Source of the DNA: a virus
Virus record (IMG/VR): IMGVR_UViG_3300029268_000083
Location: 1-32,104 of that record
Length of the DNA: 32,104 bases
Reading direction: 5' to 3' (one strand)
The notes beneath the pieces are model-generated. The model was not told the DNA's origin. It saw only the letters and a list, made by a program, of their open reading frames with translations, and did not search any database. Below, in pieces: positions 7,866-15,309 of this stretch. Numbering within the stretch: the stretch's first letter is position 1; every line of letters begins with the position of its first letter. A program made the position numbers and the translations under genes.

Positions 7866-8778
7866 ACTCAAAACTGCGCCCACAGTTGAGCCTATCTCAC
7901 TGGCTGAAGCCAAACTCCATTTGAGACTTGACCCTGGCGTGGCCGGTGATACCTCAACCGTGTCAACTATTGCCCATGGCTCCCACCCGATAGCCGCTGC
8001 TTATTCTTTAATAGGCACTCCCATTGATATTACAGGCTATGGAGTGGTGGTAAACCTCGTCTGCCTAACCAACGGCGCCTCCGGGACCGCGGACGTTAAA
8101 CTCCAGGACTCTGACGATGGGACAACATGGGTAGATGTGGCCAGCGGGGCATTCACTCAAGTCACCGAGGCTAACGACAACGCCACCTACAGCAAGACAT
8201 ACATAGGTATAAAAAAGTATATCCGGGCCGTGGCCACCGTCGCTGTCGCTAATTGCGACTTCGGCGTTGACGTGGTTAAAAGTGGAGGAACTTCCGTGGA
8301 AGATACCCTCCTGTCACGGTTGATCACCGCCGCCCGCGAATATTGTGAGTCATTCCAAAACCGCGCCTTTATCACCCAAACCTGGTATCTGTGGTTGGAT
8401 GCCTGGCCTGTCGAAATTAAAGTTCCATTGCCTCCACTATTATCAGTAACCTCTATCAAATATTACGACACTACTAATGCCGAAGCCACAATGACGGCCT
8501 CCGATTATTATGCCGATACTAATTCAACGCCAGGCCGGGTTGTCTTAGCATGGGGAAAGACGTGGCCGGGTACTACGTTGAGGCCGGCTAACGGGATCTG
8601 CGTGGAGTTTGTTTGCGGATATGGCGCAACGTCGGCCTCCGTGCCAGCCGCTGTCCGCCAGGCCATGCTCCTGCTCATCGGCCATCTTTACGAAAACAGG
8701 GAAGCTGTTAGTGAGAAGCCGTTGACCCAGGTACCCATGGCTGTCGAAAGCCTCTTATGGACGGAGCGCGTGCTGTAA
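7858..8778 (+). CDS. head-tail connector with inserted beta domain
   Basis: Connector of the gp6/phiE125-gp8 (QLRG-like) type, 306 aa, which sits under the portal and forms the neck. Start is GTG at 7858, giving MLKLKTAPTVEPISLAEAKL, the standard family start. The family helix resumes at VEDTLLSRLITAAREYCESF (about residue 144), followed by RAFITQTWYLWLD, PPLLSVTSIKYYDT and a C-terminal LLLIGHLYENREAV helix. Between HLRLD (about residue 24) and VEDTLL, about 115 extra residues are inserted. They are beta-rich and include VKLQDSDDGTTWVDVASGAF and IGIKKYIRAVATVAVANCDF. Usual family length is under 200 aa, so this is a domain insertion. Confidence 0.88.
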   Translation: MLKLKTAPTVEPISLAEAKLHLRLDPGVAGDTSTVSTIAHGSHPIAAAYSLIGTPIDITGYGVVVNLVCLTNGASGTADVKLQDSDDGTTWVDVASGAFTQVTEANDNATYSKTYIGIKKYIRAVATVAVANCDFGVDVVKSGGTSVEDTLLSRLITAAREYCESFQNRAFITQTWYLWLDAWPVEIKVPLPPLLSVTSIKYYDTTNAEATMTASDYYADTNSTPGRVVLAWGKTWPGTTLRPANGICVEFVCGYGATSASVPAAVRQAMLLLIGHLYENREAVSEKPLTQVPMAVESLLWTERVL

Positions 8779-9098
8779 TGGAAGCAGGGAAACTTCGTCA
8801 GCACATCGTCCTGCAGCAACCCATAGCGGGGAGCAATGCCATCGGGGAAATTGTAAATACCTGGGCGGACGTAGCCACTGTTTGGGCTGCTGTAGAACCG
8901 GCTACCGGCTCCTGGTATTACGCCGGGCAGCAGGCCGAGTCAAAAGTCGATGGCAGGGTGAGGATACGCTACCGCGCCGACGTCCTCCCGACATGGCGGA
9001 TTAAATTTGGTGACAGGTATCTGTCAATTATTTCTATCCTAAACCCACAGGAACGCAACAAGGAACTTATTTTGATGTATGTGGAGTCATTGGACTGA
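8778..9098 (+). CDS. head closure / head-tail adaptor protein
   Basis: Phage head-tail joining family (SPP1 gp16 / HK97 gp7-like), 106 aa. It closes the portal channel and joins it to the tail. Diagnostic features are MEAGKLRQHIVLQQPI, the central WADVATVWAAVEP strand pair, RIRYRADVLPTWRIKFGDRY, and a short C-terminal NKELILMYVE strand. The start chosen is the ATG at 8778, which overlaps the previous stop as TAATG; an earlier in-frame start would run into the connector gene. Confidence 0.9.
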   Translation: MEAGKLRQHIVLQQPIAGSNAIGEIVNTWADVATVWAAVEPATGSWYYAGQQAESKVDGRVRIRYRADVLPTWRIKFGDRYLSIISILNPQERNKELILMYVESLD

Positions 9099-9529
9099 TG
9101 GATATCGATATTGAGATCCAGGGTAAAGAGGAGTTTGAAAAAACCCTGCTGGCCCTGGCCAAAGCCTTGCCCAACGATAAAGTCGAGCCAGTGATGATGG
9201 AGGGTGCCAAGGTCGTGGCCGCAGCTGCTAAAGCCAAGGCGCCGCAAGGTCCTACCGGCAATCTTAAAAAAGGGGTCAAGGCCAAATACTTACGGCAGAT
9301 CAGCAACTATCCGCGTTCTGCTGCAGCTACAGTAGACCGCAAGATTGTCCGCCATGCCCATATTATCGAGTATGGGACTAAGCCGCGCTACCAGAAGTCG
9401 GGGCGTTATACCGGCATCGGCCCGGCCAAACCCTTCTTCCGCCCTGCTGTTGACACTAACAGGGAGCCGGTCTACAGAAAGGTACGGGATAAGCTCTTGA
9501 ACATGATCCTTGAAGCCGCGAGAAAATAA
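9098..9529 (+). CDS. tail completion protein (HK97 gp10 family)
   Basis: A 143-aa protein of the HK97 gp10 family that completes the neck/tail top. It shows MDIDIEIQGKEEFEKTLLAL, the helix EPVMMEGAKVVAAAAKAKAP, the QGPTGNLKKGV loop, HAHIIEYGTKPRY and PAKPFFRPAVDTNR, in the order of the family. It overlaps neighbours by one base at both ends (TGATG and TAATG), so it is translated in series with head closure and tail terminator. Confidence 0.93.
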   Translation: MDIDIEIQGKEEFEKTLLALAKALPNDKVEPVMMEGAKVVAAAAKAKAPQGPTGNLKKGVKAKYLRQISNYPRSAAATVDRKIVRHAHIIEYGTKPRYQKSGRYTGIGPAKPFFRPAVDTNREPVYRKVRDKLLNMILEAARK

Positions 9530-9927
9530 TGTACGTTGAACATGCCCTCTTAAAGCACCTGTTGGCCCAATCTGCCTTGGCCGCGCTTGTCGGTGAAAAA
9601 ATCTACTATGTGAACGCGCCGCAGGAAGTAGCAAGCCCGTATGTCGTGTTCTTTAAGGTATCAGCGGTAAGGGAGACCTCGCTCACCGGAACGTCCCATT
9701 TGGTTAACTCCCGCTTTCAGTTTTCTATATTCTCCGAGACTTATTACCAGGCCAAGCAGATAGCCGAGCAGATACAGTTGGCTTTACAGGATAAAAACAA
9801 CGAAGTCATAGGAGGAACAGGTGGGGTGAGGGTCAGCATTCAATATGACAACGAACAGGATTTATACGATCCCGAAACAGGGTTTTACCATATCCCAGTC
9901 GAATATTTAATCTACTACAACGAATAG
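9529..9927 (+). CDS. tail terminator protein (DUF3168 type)
   Basis: A 132-aa tail-terminator-like protein that caps the tail tube when it has reached full length. Recognisable features are HALLKHLLAQSALAALVGEK, YYVNAPQEVASPYVVFFKVS, the SHLVNSRFQFSIFSETYYQA segment and IAEQIQLALQDK, matching DUF3168 proteins. Position between gp10-type and tail-tube genes fits. It starts by TAATG coupling; the tube gene follows after a strong AGGAGG. Confidence 0.9.
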   Translation: MYVEHALLKHLLAQSALAALVGEKIYYVNAPQEVASPYVVFFKVSAVRETSLTGTSHLVNSRFQFSIFSETYYQAKQIAEQIQLALQDKNNEVIGGTGGVRVSIQYDNEQDLYDPETGFYHIPVEYLIYYNE

Positions 9928-9937
9928 GAGGTCAAAC

Positions 9938-10654
9938 ATGAGCAACGCTATAGCAGCCAAGGGAGCTACCTTAGCCAGGGACGGGCACACCATTGCCGAG
10001 ATTACCAAGATCGGCGGCATCGAGATCAACCTGGAGACGCTGGACGTCACCACGCTGACCTCGCCCGACAGCTTCAAGGAATTTATCGGCACCTGGTTTG
10101 ATACCAGCGAAGTGCCCATCGAAGGAAACTTCATCGCCGGTGACGCCGACGGGCAGGTCGCCTTGATGGCCGACCAATTAGCCATGACCGTGCAGTCGTT
10201 CGTCCTCACACTGCCCACAGCTATAACGGCCACCTGGGCTTTCAATGCCCTAGTGACCAAGTTCAAGGTCGGCGATTATGCCGTAGGTGGCAAGATCGAC
10301 TTCTCCGCCTCTTTGAAGATATCGGGCAAGCCGACTCTGGCCATTGGCGCTTCAGCTGGCTTGACCACGCCGTTCTTCGAGATTAGCGATGACGCGGTTA
10401 TCGTGCCAGAGCCTGTAAACAATTATTATGATTATGTGGCCATGGTAGCCACTGGTATCAGTTCGGTAACCGTGACACCCACGGCGACTGCTGGCGTTAT
10501 CACCGTTAACGGCAATATTGTGGCCAGCGGTGAGGCCTCGGGCTCGATTGCCCTGGGAGACGCAGGCAGTATCACAGCAGTTACCATCGTGGTAACCGAG
10601 ACCGGCAAGGTGGCCAAGACATACACTGTACGAGTGGTCAGGGCGGTCAGCTAA
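9938..10654 (+). CDS. major tail tube protein with Ig-like C-domain
   Basis: Tail-tube subunit, 238 aa. Residues 1-150 carry the tube-protein pattern: ATLARDGHTIAEITKIGGIE, LDVTTLTSPDSFKEFIGTWF, EVPIEGNF, then the FKVGDYAVGGKIDFSASLKI strands. From about residue 165 a second domain (VTVTPTATAGVITVNGNIVA ... KTYTVRVVRA) has the cadherin/Ig-like form found on tail tubes and exposed to the outside. AGGAGG at 9927-9932 is the strongest ribosome site nearby, as expected for an abundant protein. Confidence 0.93.
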   Translation: MSNAIAAKGATLARDGHTIAEITKIGGIEINLETLDVTTLTSPDSFKEFIGTWFDTSEVPIEGNFIAGDADGQVALMADQLAMTVQSFVLTLPTAITATWAFNALVTKFKVGDYAVGGKIDFSASLKISGKPTLAIGASAGLTTPFFEISDDAVIVPEPVNNYYDYVAMVATGISSVTVTPTATAGVITVNGNIVASGEASGSIALGDAGSITAVTIVVTETGKVAKTYTVRVVRAVS

Positions 10655-10975
10655 ATGGATAACATACCTATAGTTCTCGATAAAGAACGGCACCTGAAAT
10701 GGACCATGGGCGGTATGGAGAAATTTCAGGAGGTCACCGGGATTGATGTGCTTTCTGGCGATGCCGATCCAGCCAGCTTCACACAAAAGGAAATCATCCC
10801 ATTTCTCTGGGCTTGTTTGCTCTGGGAGGATAGGACATTAAAGCTGGAAGACGTTAAATACATGGTTGATATCAGCAAGATGATGGAGTTTATCCAGCTT
10901 ATACCCAAAGTGGTAAACGCTGCTGTTCCCCAGGGAAACGCAGACCCAAACGCGGCGAGCCTCTCGACTGGCTGA
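10655..10975 (+). CDS. tail assembly chaperone, first frame (gpG-like)
   Basis: A 106-aa protein between tail tube and tape measure, the invariant place of tail-assembly chaperones. It begins IPIVLDKERHLKWTMGGMEK and has helical segments KEIIPFLWACLLWEDRTLKL and DISKMMEFIQLI. The frame contains GGGAAAC at 10933-10939 and ends 34 nt later. A -1 slip there would continue into the downstream frame, giving a longer G-GT type product. Both forms are expected to coat the tape measure during assembly. Confidence 0.88.
   Translation: MDNIPIVLDKERHLKWTMGGMEKFQEVTGIDVLSGDADPASFTQKEIIPFLWACLLWEDRTLKLEDVKYMVDISKMMEFIQLIPKVVNAAVPQGNADPNAASLSTG
10933..10939 (+). promoter_or_regulatory. -1 programmed frameshift site GGGAAAC
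   Basis: The heptamer GGGAAAC is phased as G GGA AAC with the first chaperone frame, so both tRNAs can re-pair one base back on GGG AAA. It is the X XXY YYZ form; lambda uses GGGAAAG. The upstream frame stops at 10973 and the -1 frame is open through the site to 11274. Frequency of slipping cannot be read from sequence. Confidence 0.85.
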
Positions 10976-11274
10976 CACTGTGGTCTGTCGGGAGGTACGA
11001 TCTTAATTTATCCGAGGATGATTTCTGGGCACTCACGTTAAAAGAATTGAGCGCCCTTCTGAAGCGCCGGGCGTTTCTCATCGAACGCCAGGATTTTCAC
11101 GCCGGGCTGATCTGCGCCGTGCTGGCCAATATTCACCGCGACCCTAAGAAAACCAACGCCTTCACGCCGCAGGATTTTATGCCCGGCAAAACAGAGAAAA
11201 AACAGCAAACAGCGGAACAGATGATGCAGATTATTCAACTCTACCAGAAGTATTTCGAGGTAAAAGATGAGTGA
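10939..11274 (+). CDS. tail assembly chaperone, frameshift extension (gpT-like)
   Basis: Second frame of the chaperone, reached by -1 frameshift. No good ATG/SD start exists; the TTG at 11047 would lose the conserved part. From the slip site it reads through PLDWLTLWSVGRYDLNL, SEDDFWALTLKELSALLKRR and NIHRDPKKTNAFTPQDFM, the pattern of the second tail-chaperone domain (DUF6889-like), ending QLYQKYFEVKDE. The fused product would be 95 + 111 = 206 aa. The stop overlaps the tape measure start by 8 nt. Confidence 0.85.
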   Translation, partial: RRPKRGEPLDWLTLWSVGRYDLNLSEDDFWALTLKELSALLKRRAFLIERQDFHAGLICAVLANIHRDPKKTNAFTPQDFMPGKTEKKQQTAEQMMQIIQLYQKYFEVKDE

Positions 11275-12886
11275 CGCAGAAAAGAGTCTTGTCTTCGTCC
11301 TACGTGCAAATATCACGGACTTTAATAAAAAACTCGGTGACGCGGAACGCCAGTTCAAGAAGTCGTTCGGCAATATCCAGGCCGACCTGAAAGCAACTGC
11401 TATTCAGTCGACGGCGTTGGCTGCTGCCATCATGGTGCCCATCGCGACTGCGTTCAAATCCTTTGCCCAGCATGGTGAGGATATAGCCAACATGGCCGAC
11501 AAAACAGGACTAGCCACCAAGGAAGTCCAGCAGCTGGGCTACGCGGCCAAGGTCACGGGCAGCGACATGTCCGGGCTGGATATCTCGGTAAAGAAGATGC
11601 AGCGGACGCTGGTCGATGCCAGGACCGGAGGCAAGGCGGCGCAGGATGCTTTCAAACAGCTAGGTCTGTCCTGGGAAAACCTGAGCAAAATGAGCGTCGG
11701 CGATCAGTTCAAGACCATCGCTGACGCGTTAGGCAAAGTAGAGGACGAAGCGACCCGCACGGATTTGGCCGTTACCATATTCGGCAAAAACGGCACCACC
11801 ATGCTGCCCATGTTCATCGAGGGTGTCACCAAATTATCCGATGCCTTCGATAAGCTCGGAGGAGGAATGAGCGATGCCGATCTGGAAAAGGCTAAGGCAG
11901 CGCAGCGGGCCATAGAGAATTTGGAGACAGCCTGGGGTCAGCTGCTCAACACGTTAACCAGTGCCGCCACTGGCAAGCAGGGGGCAGAATTCATTACCAG
12001 CCTTACCGAGGCGCTCGTTGGCATGAATAAATGGGCCAAAGAGAATCCGGAGGTGGTTAATGCCATCGGCCAGATCGTGATTGGTATTGCTGCCCTGGCC
12101 GGAGCACGGGGGATAGTGGCGGGCATAGGTTGGGCGCTGATGCCCCTGGTCAAAGCCTTTACCTGGCTGGGCACGTTTCTTCCTGGCTTGGGACCTATGA
12201 TAGCCGGTGTATTCGGAGGCACAGCGTTGGTTACTATAGGAGCTTTCCTTGCTGCCATAGGCGGCGTAGCGTTCTTTGTCTACGCCCTGGTGACCGAATG
12301 GGACAGGTTAGGGCAACTGTTGGGCATTGTGGGTGACATTATCCGCAACAATCTGAATATAGCCATAAATCAGGCACACATAGCATTCATGCAGGCCAGG
12401 GATGGGATCGTGAATGCATGGAATACCGTTGTAGCCTTTTTCACCGGAGTCGTTGATGGTATCAAGAACGCTTTCGTAGCAGTGGGGGAGTGGCTGACGC
12501 AGCCGTTCAGGGACGCCTGGGCGCAGATACAGCAATTCTGTAATGACATAAGGAACTCCTGGAATAACCTTTTCAGCGGTGGATCGTCTGCCACAGTTAC
12601 TGTTACTGCAGGTGTTCCGCGGACAGCTATGGGCGGTATCGTTACCTCTCCCCAAATCAGGCTGGTAGGCGAAAGTGGCCCGGAGGCCATCGTGCCCCTC
12701 AGCCAAATGGGAGGTATGGGCGGTATGGGTGGGAATACGTTTAATTTCAATGGTCCGTATATGGGCGATGATATCTCCAAACGCGCCCTGGTACGTGACC
12801 TTCAAAGAATAATGAATGAAGAGACTCGGCGTAGTTCATTTAAACCGGCTGAGACTTCGTTCTATAGTGTGGGCGGACATCTCTAA
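11267..12886 (+). CDS. tail tape measure protein
   Basis: Tail-length ruler and DNA-channel protein, 539 aa. N-terminal region is coiled-coil (FVLRANITDFNKKLGDAERQ, then QFKKSFGNIQADLKATAIQS), followed by the classic MADKTGLATKEVQQLGYAAK segment, hydrophobic helices from about residue 265 to 345 (IVIGIAALAGARGIVAGIGW and onward) and a glycine-rich MGGMGGMGG tail near IRLVGESGPEAIVPLSQ. At the usual 0.15 nm per residue it predicts a short tail near 80 nm. It starts inside the chaperone stop. Confidence 0.95.
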   Translation: MSDAEKSLVFVLRANITDFNKKLGDAERQFKKSFGNIQADLKATAIQSTALAAAIMVPIATAFKSFAQHGEDIANMADKTGLATKEVQQLGYAAKVTGSDMSGLDISVKKMQRTLVDARTGGKAAQDAFKQLGLSWENLSKMSVGDQFKTIADALGKVEDEATRTDLAVTIFGKNGTTMLPMFIEGVTKLSDAFDKLGGGMSDADLEKAKAAQRAIENLETAWGQLLNTLTSAATGKQGAEFITSLTEALVGMNKWAKENPEVVNAIGQIVIGIAALAGARGIVAGIGWALMPLVKAFTWLGTFLPGLGPMIAGVFGGTALVTIGAFLAAIGGVAFFVYALVTEWDRLGQLLGIVGDIIRNNLNIAINQAHIAFMQARDGIVNAWNTVVAFFTGVVDGIKNAFVAVGEWLTQPFRDAWAQIQQFCNDIRNSWNNLFSGGSSATVTVTAGVPRTAMGGIVTSPQIRLVGESGPEAIVPLSQMGGMGGMGGNTFNFNGPYMGDDISKRALVRDLQRIMNEETRRSSFKPAETSFYSVGGHL

Positions 12887-13440
12887 TGGCACAGCCCGTA
12901 TATTCCATAGCGATAGATTGGGATTGCGTGGACTGGGCAGGTGCGCATGACTTTACAGCTGCCGGCGATGATATTACCGGTGATGTTAAGGCATTCCGGA
13001 TATCGCGTGGTAAAGACAAAGATAGCAACAGTTACCCGGCGGCCACGCTGGAAATGACCATAGAAAATTCCAGCGGCAACTATTACCCCACCAACATAGG
13101 GAAGAATCCTGGCCCAAAAGTCCGGCTGTGGCTGCCGGTGCGTGTCCAGGCCACCTATGACGGAACGACCTACGACCTGTTCTATGGATATTTGAACAGG
13201 ATCACAGCATACCCGATAAAAAACCGGCAGGAGATCTACTTCTATGCCACGGATGGTATCGACCTACTGGCCAAGCAGATAGTAATTCAGGATATGGACG
13301 ACAAAACCACAATGAACGACGGGGCGGCGGTTAACCTGGTACTCGATGCGGCATCATGGAACCAAACGAGGCGCGCCATTGATGTCGATGGCGGCGACAT
13401 AACGAGCTTCCCCGATACCTTTGAGTTTGAGAAACCATAA
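12886..13440 (+). CDS. tail hub protein, part A (first domains)
   Basis: First of five coupled cistrons that together look like one baseplate/tail hub protein. The 184-aa product begins MAQPVYSIAIDWDCVDW, has DDITGDVKAFRISRGKDKDS, an LEMTIENSSGNYYPT strand region, VRVQATYDGTTYDLFYGYLN and VNLVLDAASWNQTRRAID. These are the ordered landmarks of the N-terminal part of large siphovirus hub proteins, which are normally several times longer. It stops after FEFEKP; the next cistron starts on the last stop base (TAATG). Function: tail tip structure joined to the tape measure end. Confidence 0.8.
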   Translation: MAQPVYSIAIDWDCVDWAGAHDFTAAGDDITGDVKAFRISRGKDKDSNSYPAATLEMTIENSSGNYYPTNIGKNPGPKVRLWLPVRVQATYDGTTYDLFYGYLNRITAYPIKNRQEIYFYATDGIDLLAKQIVIQDMDDKTTMNDGAAVNLVLDAASWNQTRRAIDVDGGDITSFPDTFEFEKP

Positions 13441-13622
13441 TGGCATACACGGACAAGACGATAACCAACGCATTTAACAAAGACGACACGCACCCGGAAG
13501 GCTATGATTTTGTGCCTGCCGCTGAACTGCTGAGACGTATCGCCGATACTGCTCTTGGTCGGCTATATATTAACAGTCTGGGCAATATAGTCTATGAGAG
13601 CCGTCATCATAGGGAGGCATGA
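13440..13622 (+). CDS. tail hub protein, part B (module 1, first copy)
   Basis: A 60-aa cistron coupled to part A by TAATG. The C-terminal half AELLRRIADTALGRLYINSL then GNIVYESRHHREA is the segment that, in undivided hub proteins, follows the part-A domain. The same module returns at the end of part C (KQALDDVMKLSIGRYYADAQ then GDFEYESRFRRNA). The 5' end supplies a short linker. On its own it is too short to be a folded hub, so it probably assembles with A and C. Confidence 0.75.
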   Translation: MAYTDKTITNAFNKDDTHPEGYDFVPAAELLRRIADTALGRLYINSLGNIVYESRHHREA

Positions 13623-14842
13623 TGCCCGGTCACTGGGAAAAAACAACGTGGTCTTTTAATCCGGTACAAGCGGTGGGTCATTACGAAGGCTATGATATGG
13701 ATCAATGGTCTTACCCGGATTGGCATCCATATAATTGGGATGGCAATCCTTCTGATTCCTACTGGCAATACGGCAGCGAGGCCCAGATGTTCGATCATCA
13801 GCGATTCGCCTCGCTTCAATACGAGCATCAGAGTGCGTGCACAACCTATCCCAATCACGTGCCTGGGCCGGGATACCTGAGCGGCTGGTTCGGCGATGAG
13901 GATATGTGGACATATCTGAAATCCTTTCGCTATGACCTGTCATGGCTGATCGATTATCTTGAAGCCAATCCAGACACATTTAGATTGGACGCAGAGATGA
14001 ATCCATATGTCCAATTCAATTACGCGTATTCGAACGTGGGATACGGAAGGAATTCCCTGCCGTGGCCTTCACCGGACATTAACGCTACTCTAAACGTGGG
14101 TGGTAATTCGATCGAACTGGGGCACGAGACGAGCAGCACAACATATAAAAGAGATCTGTCACCAGGCGTGATAGCTCCGATTGTCGAGTGTTCAGTATCA
14201 GCATCTTACACTGAGCCGGAGCTCGATGTCGGCCCTATAACTTACCATGACTTCTATTACTGCGGGGAGTTGTGGGAGAACAAATACGTCTGCATTTATT
14301 ATCATCAGGAATGGGTTCTCACCGGGACAGGTGGACGGTGCACGCGTCCCATCTTATGTGTCAATATCGAGTATTGGGTAGAAGACGAGCCGGTTCTGCA
14401 AAATATCGAGACCTTGAACGCCAAATATATCCACGTGTCCTCGGCCACTATTGGAGGCAAATTTACTACTTCCGATGATACTCATGTCGAGATGGGTATA
14501 CATTGGAGGCCCAAGGGCGCGACTTTATGGCAGACCTACTGGTGGGCCAAGTCGCCGTTTTATATAGCATGGAACCTGACCTTCTGGTACACATTATCGG
14601 GATTAAACTCCAATCGTACATATTACTACAGGGCATTTTTCAGGAAAGACGGCGAATATATCTACGGTTCGGAAAAAAGCTTTACGACGGCTGCGATTCC
14701 GGTAGTGTTCAAATATCCAGGCACGGAATACCGCACGGCCAAACAGGCACTGGATGATGTGATGAAATTGAGTATAGGCCGGTATTATGCCGACGCCCAG
14801 GGCGACTTTGAGTATGAGAGCCGGTTTCGGAGAAACGCCTGA
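13622..14842 (+). CDS. tail hub protein, part C (adhesin + Fn3 + module 1 copy)
   Basis: 406-aa cistron. ATGs exist at 13619 and 13622; 13622 is chosen because AGGGAGG at 13611-13617 is spaced better and the paralogous C/D junction also restarts at TGATGCC. Residues 1-250 are remarkably rich in Trp, Tyr and Asn (DQWSYPDWHPYNWDGNP and similar) and beta-like, suggesting a sugar- or receptor-binding domain. Residues 258-358 form a fibronectin type III domain (HVEMGIHWRPKGATLWQTYW ... LNSNRTYYYRAFFRKDG). Residues 365-406 duplicate module 1 of part B. Probable host-contact part of the baseplate. Confidence 0.72.
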   Translation: MPGHWEKTTWSFNPVQAVGHYEGYDMDQWSYPDWHPYNWDGNPSDSYWQYGSEAQMFDHQRFASLQYEHQSACTTYPNHVPGPGYLSGWFGDEDMWTYLKSFRYDLSWLIDYLEANPDTFRLDAEMNPYVQFNYAYSNVGYGRNSLPWPSPDINATLNVGGNSIELGHETSSTTYKRDLSPGVIAPIVECSVSASYTEPELDVGPITYHDFYYCGELWENKYVCIYYHQEWVLTGTGGRCTRPILCVNIEYWVEDEPVLQNIETLNAKYIHVSSATIGGKFTTSDDTHVEMGIHWRPKGATLWQTYWWAKSPFYIAWNLTFWYTLSGLNSNRTYYYRAFFRKDGEYIYGSEKSFTTAAIPVVFKYPGTEYRTAKQALDDVMKLSIGRYYADAQGDFEYESRFRRNA

Positions 14843-15309
14843 TGCCGGCCAGTGCATTCACTTTCAATAATGCGAACATCACCGATCTGATTTACGAGTT
14901 AAACGACGGTGAGTTGTTCAATGACGTGATGGCCATTGTAGGGGCAGCAGGTTCGGAAAACCTGGTAAGGTGGACGGATGACGGGTCCATTGCCAGGTAC
15001 GGTAGAAGGTCTTTCAGAATTGACCGCCCGATAGGGGTTGATGATGCAGTGGTAGATACATTGGTAACTGCACAGTTAGACCGCACCGTCGAGCCCTATG
15101 CCAACCTGACCATCACGGTATTATCCACGACTGCCGCATTGATAGTTGCCACACTTGAACTTGAAATTAGTAACAAGGTAACAGTCAGCGAAACCACGAT
15201 GGGCATGACTGCCGTTGACTTTATCATTGAGAGCATTGATATCAGCGTGGATCGTAACAATTTGATCACGGCGACATACGGGATGGTGCAGGCGAGAACA
15301 GGCGAGTAA
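14842..15309 (+). CDS. tail hub protein, part D (module 2, first copy)
   Basis: 155-aa cistron starting on the stop of part C (TGATG). It contains FTFNNANITDLIYELNDGEL, FNDVMAIVG, the short GSIARYGRRSFRID motif, and a C-terminal strand-rich TVSETTMGMTAVDFIIESI then ITATYGMVQARTGE. This order matches the C-terminal hub region of siphovirus tail proteins, where 'SIARYGRR' type motifs are common. Its own homologue is repeated at the end of part E, so it is one of two copies. Confidence 0.75.
   Translation: MPASAFTFNNANITDLIYELNDGELFNDVMAIVGAAGSENLVRWTDDGSIARYGRRSFRIDRPIGVDDAVVDTLVTAQLDRTVEPYANLTITVLSTTAALIVATLELEISNKVTVSETTMGMTAVDFIIESIDISVDRNNLITATYGMVQARTGE

Noticed and set aside
10352-10786. 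144-codon minus-strand frame opposite tail tube and chaperone
   Set aside because: No ribosome site or recognisable domain; explained by codon bias of the + genes.
12308-12805. 165-codon minus-strand frame opposite the tape measure
   Set aside because: No domain or start signal; the + strand gene is certain.
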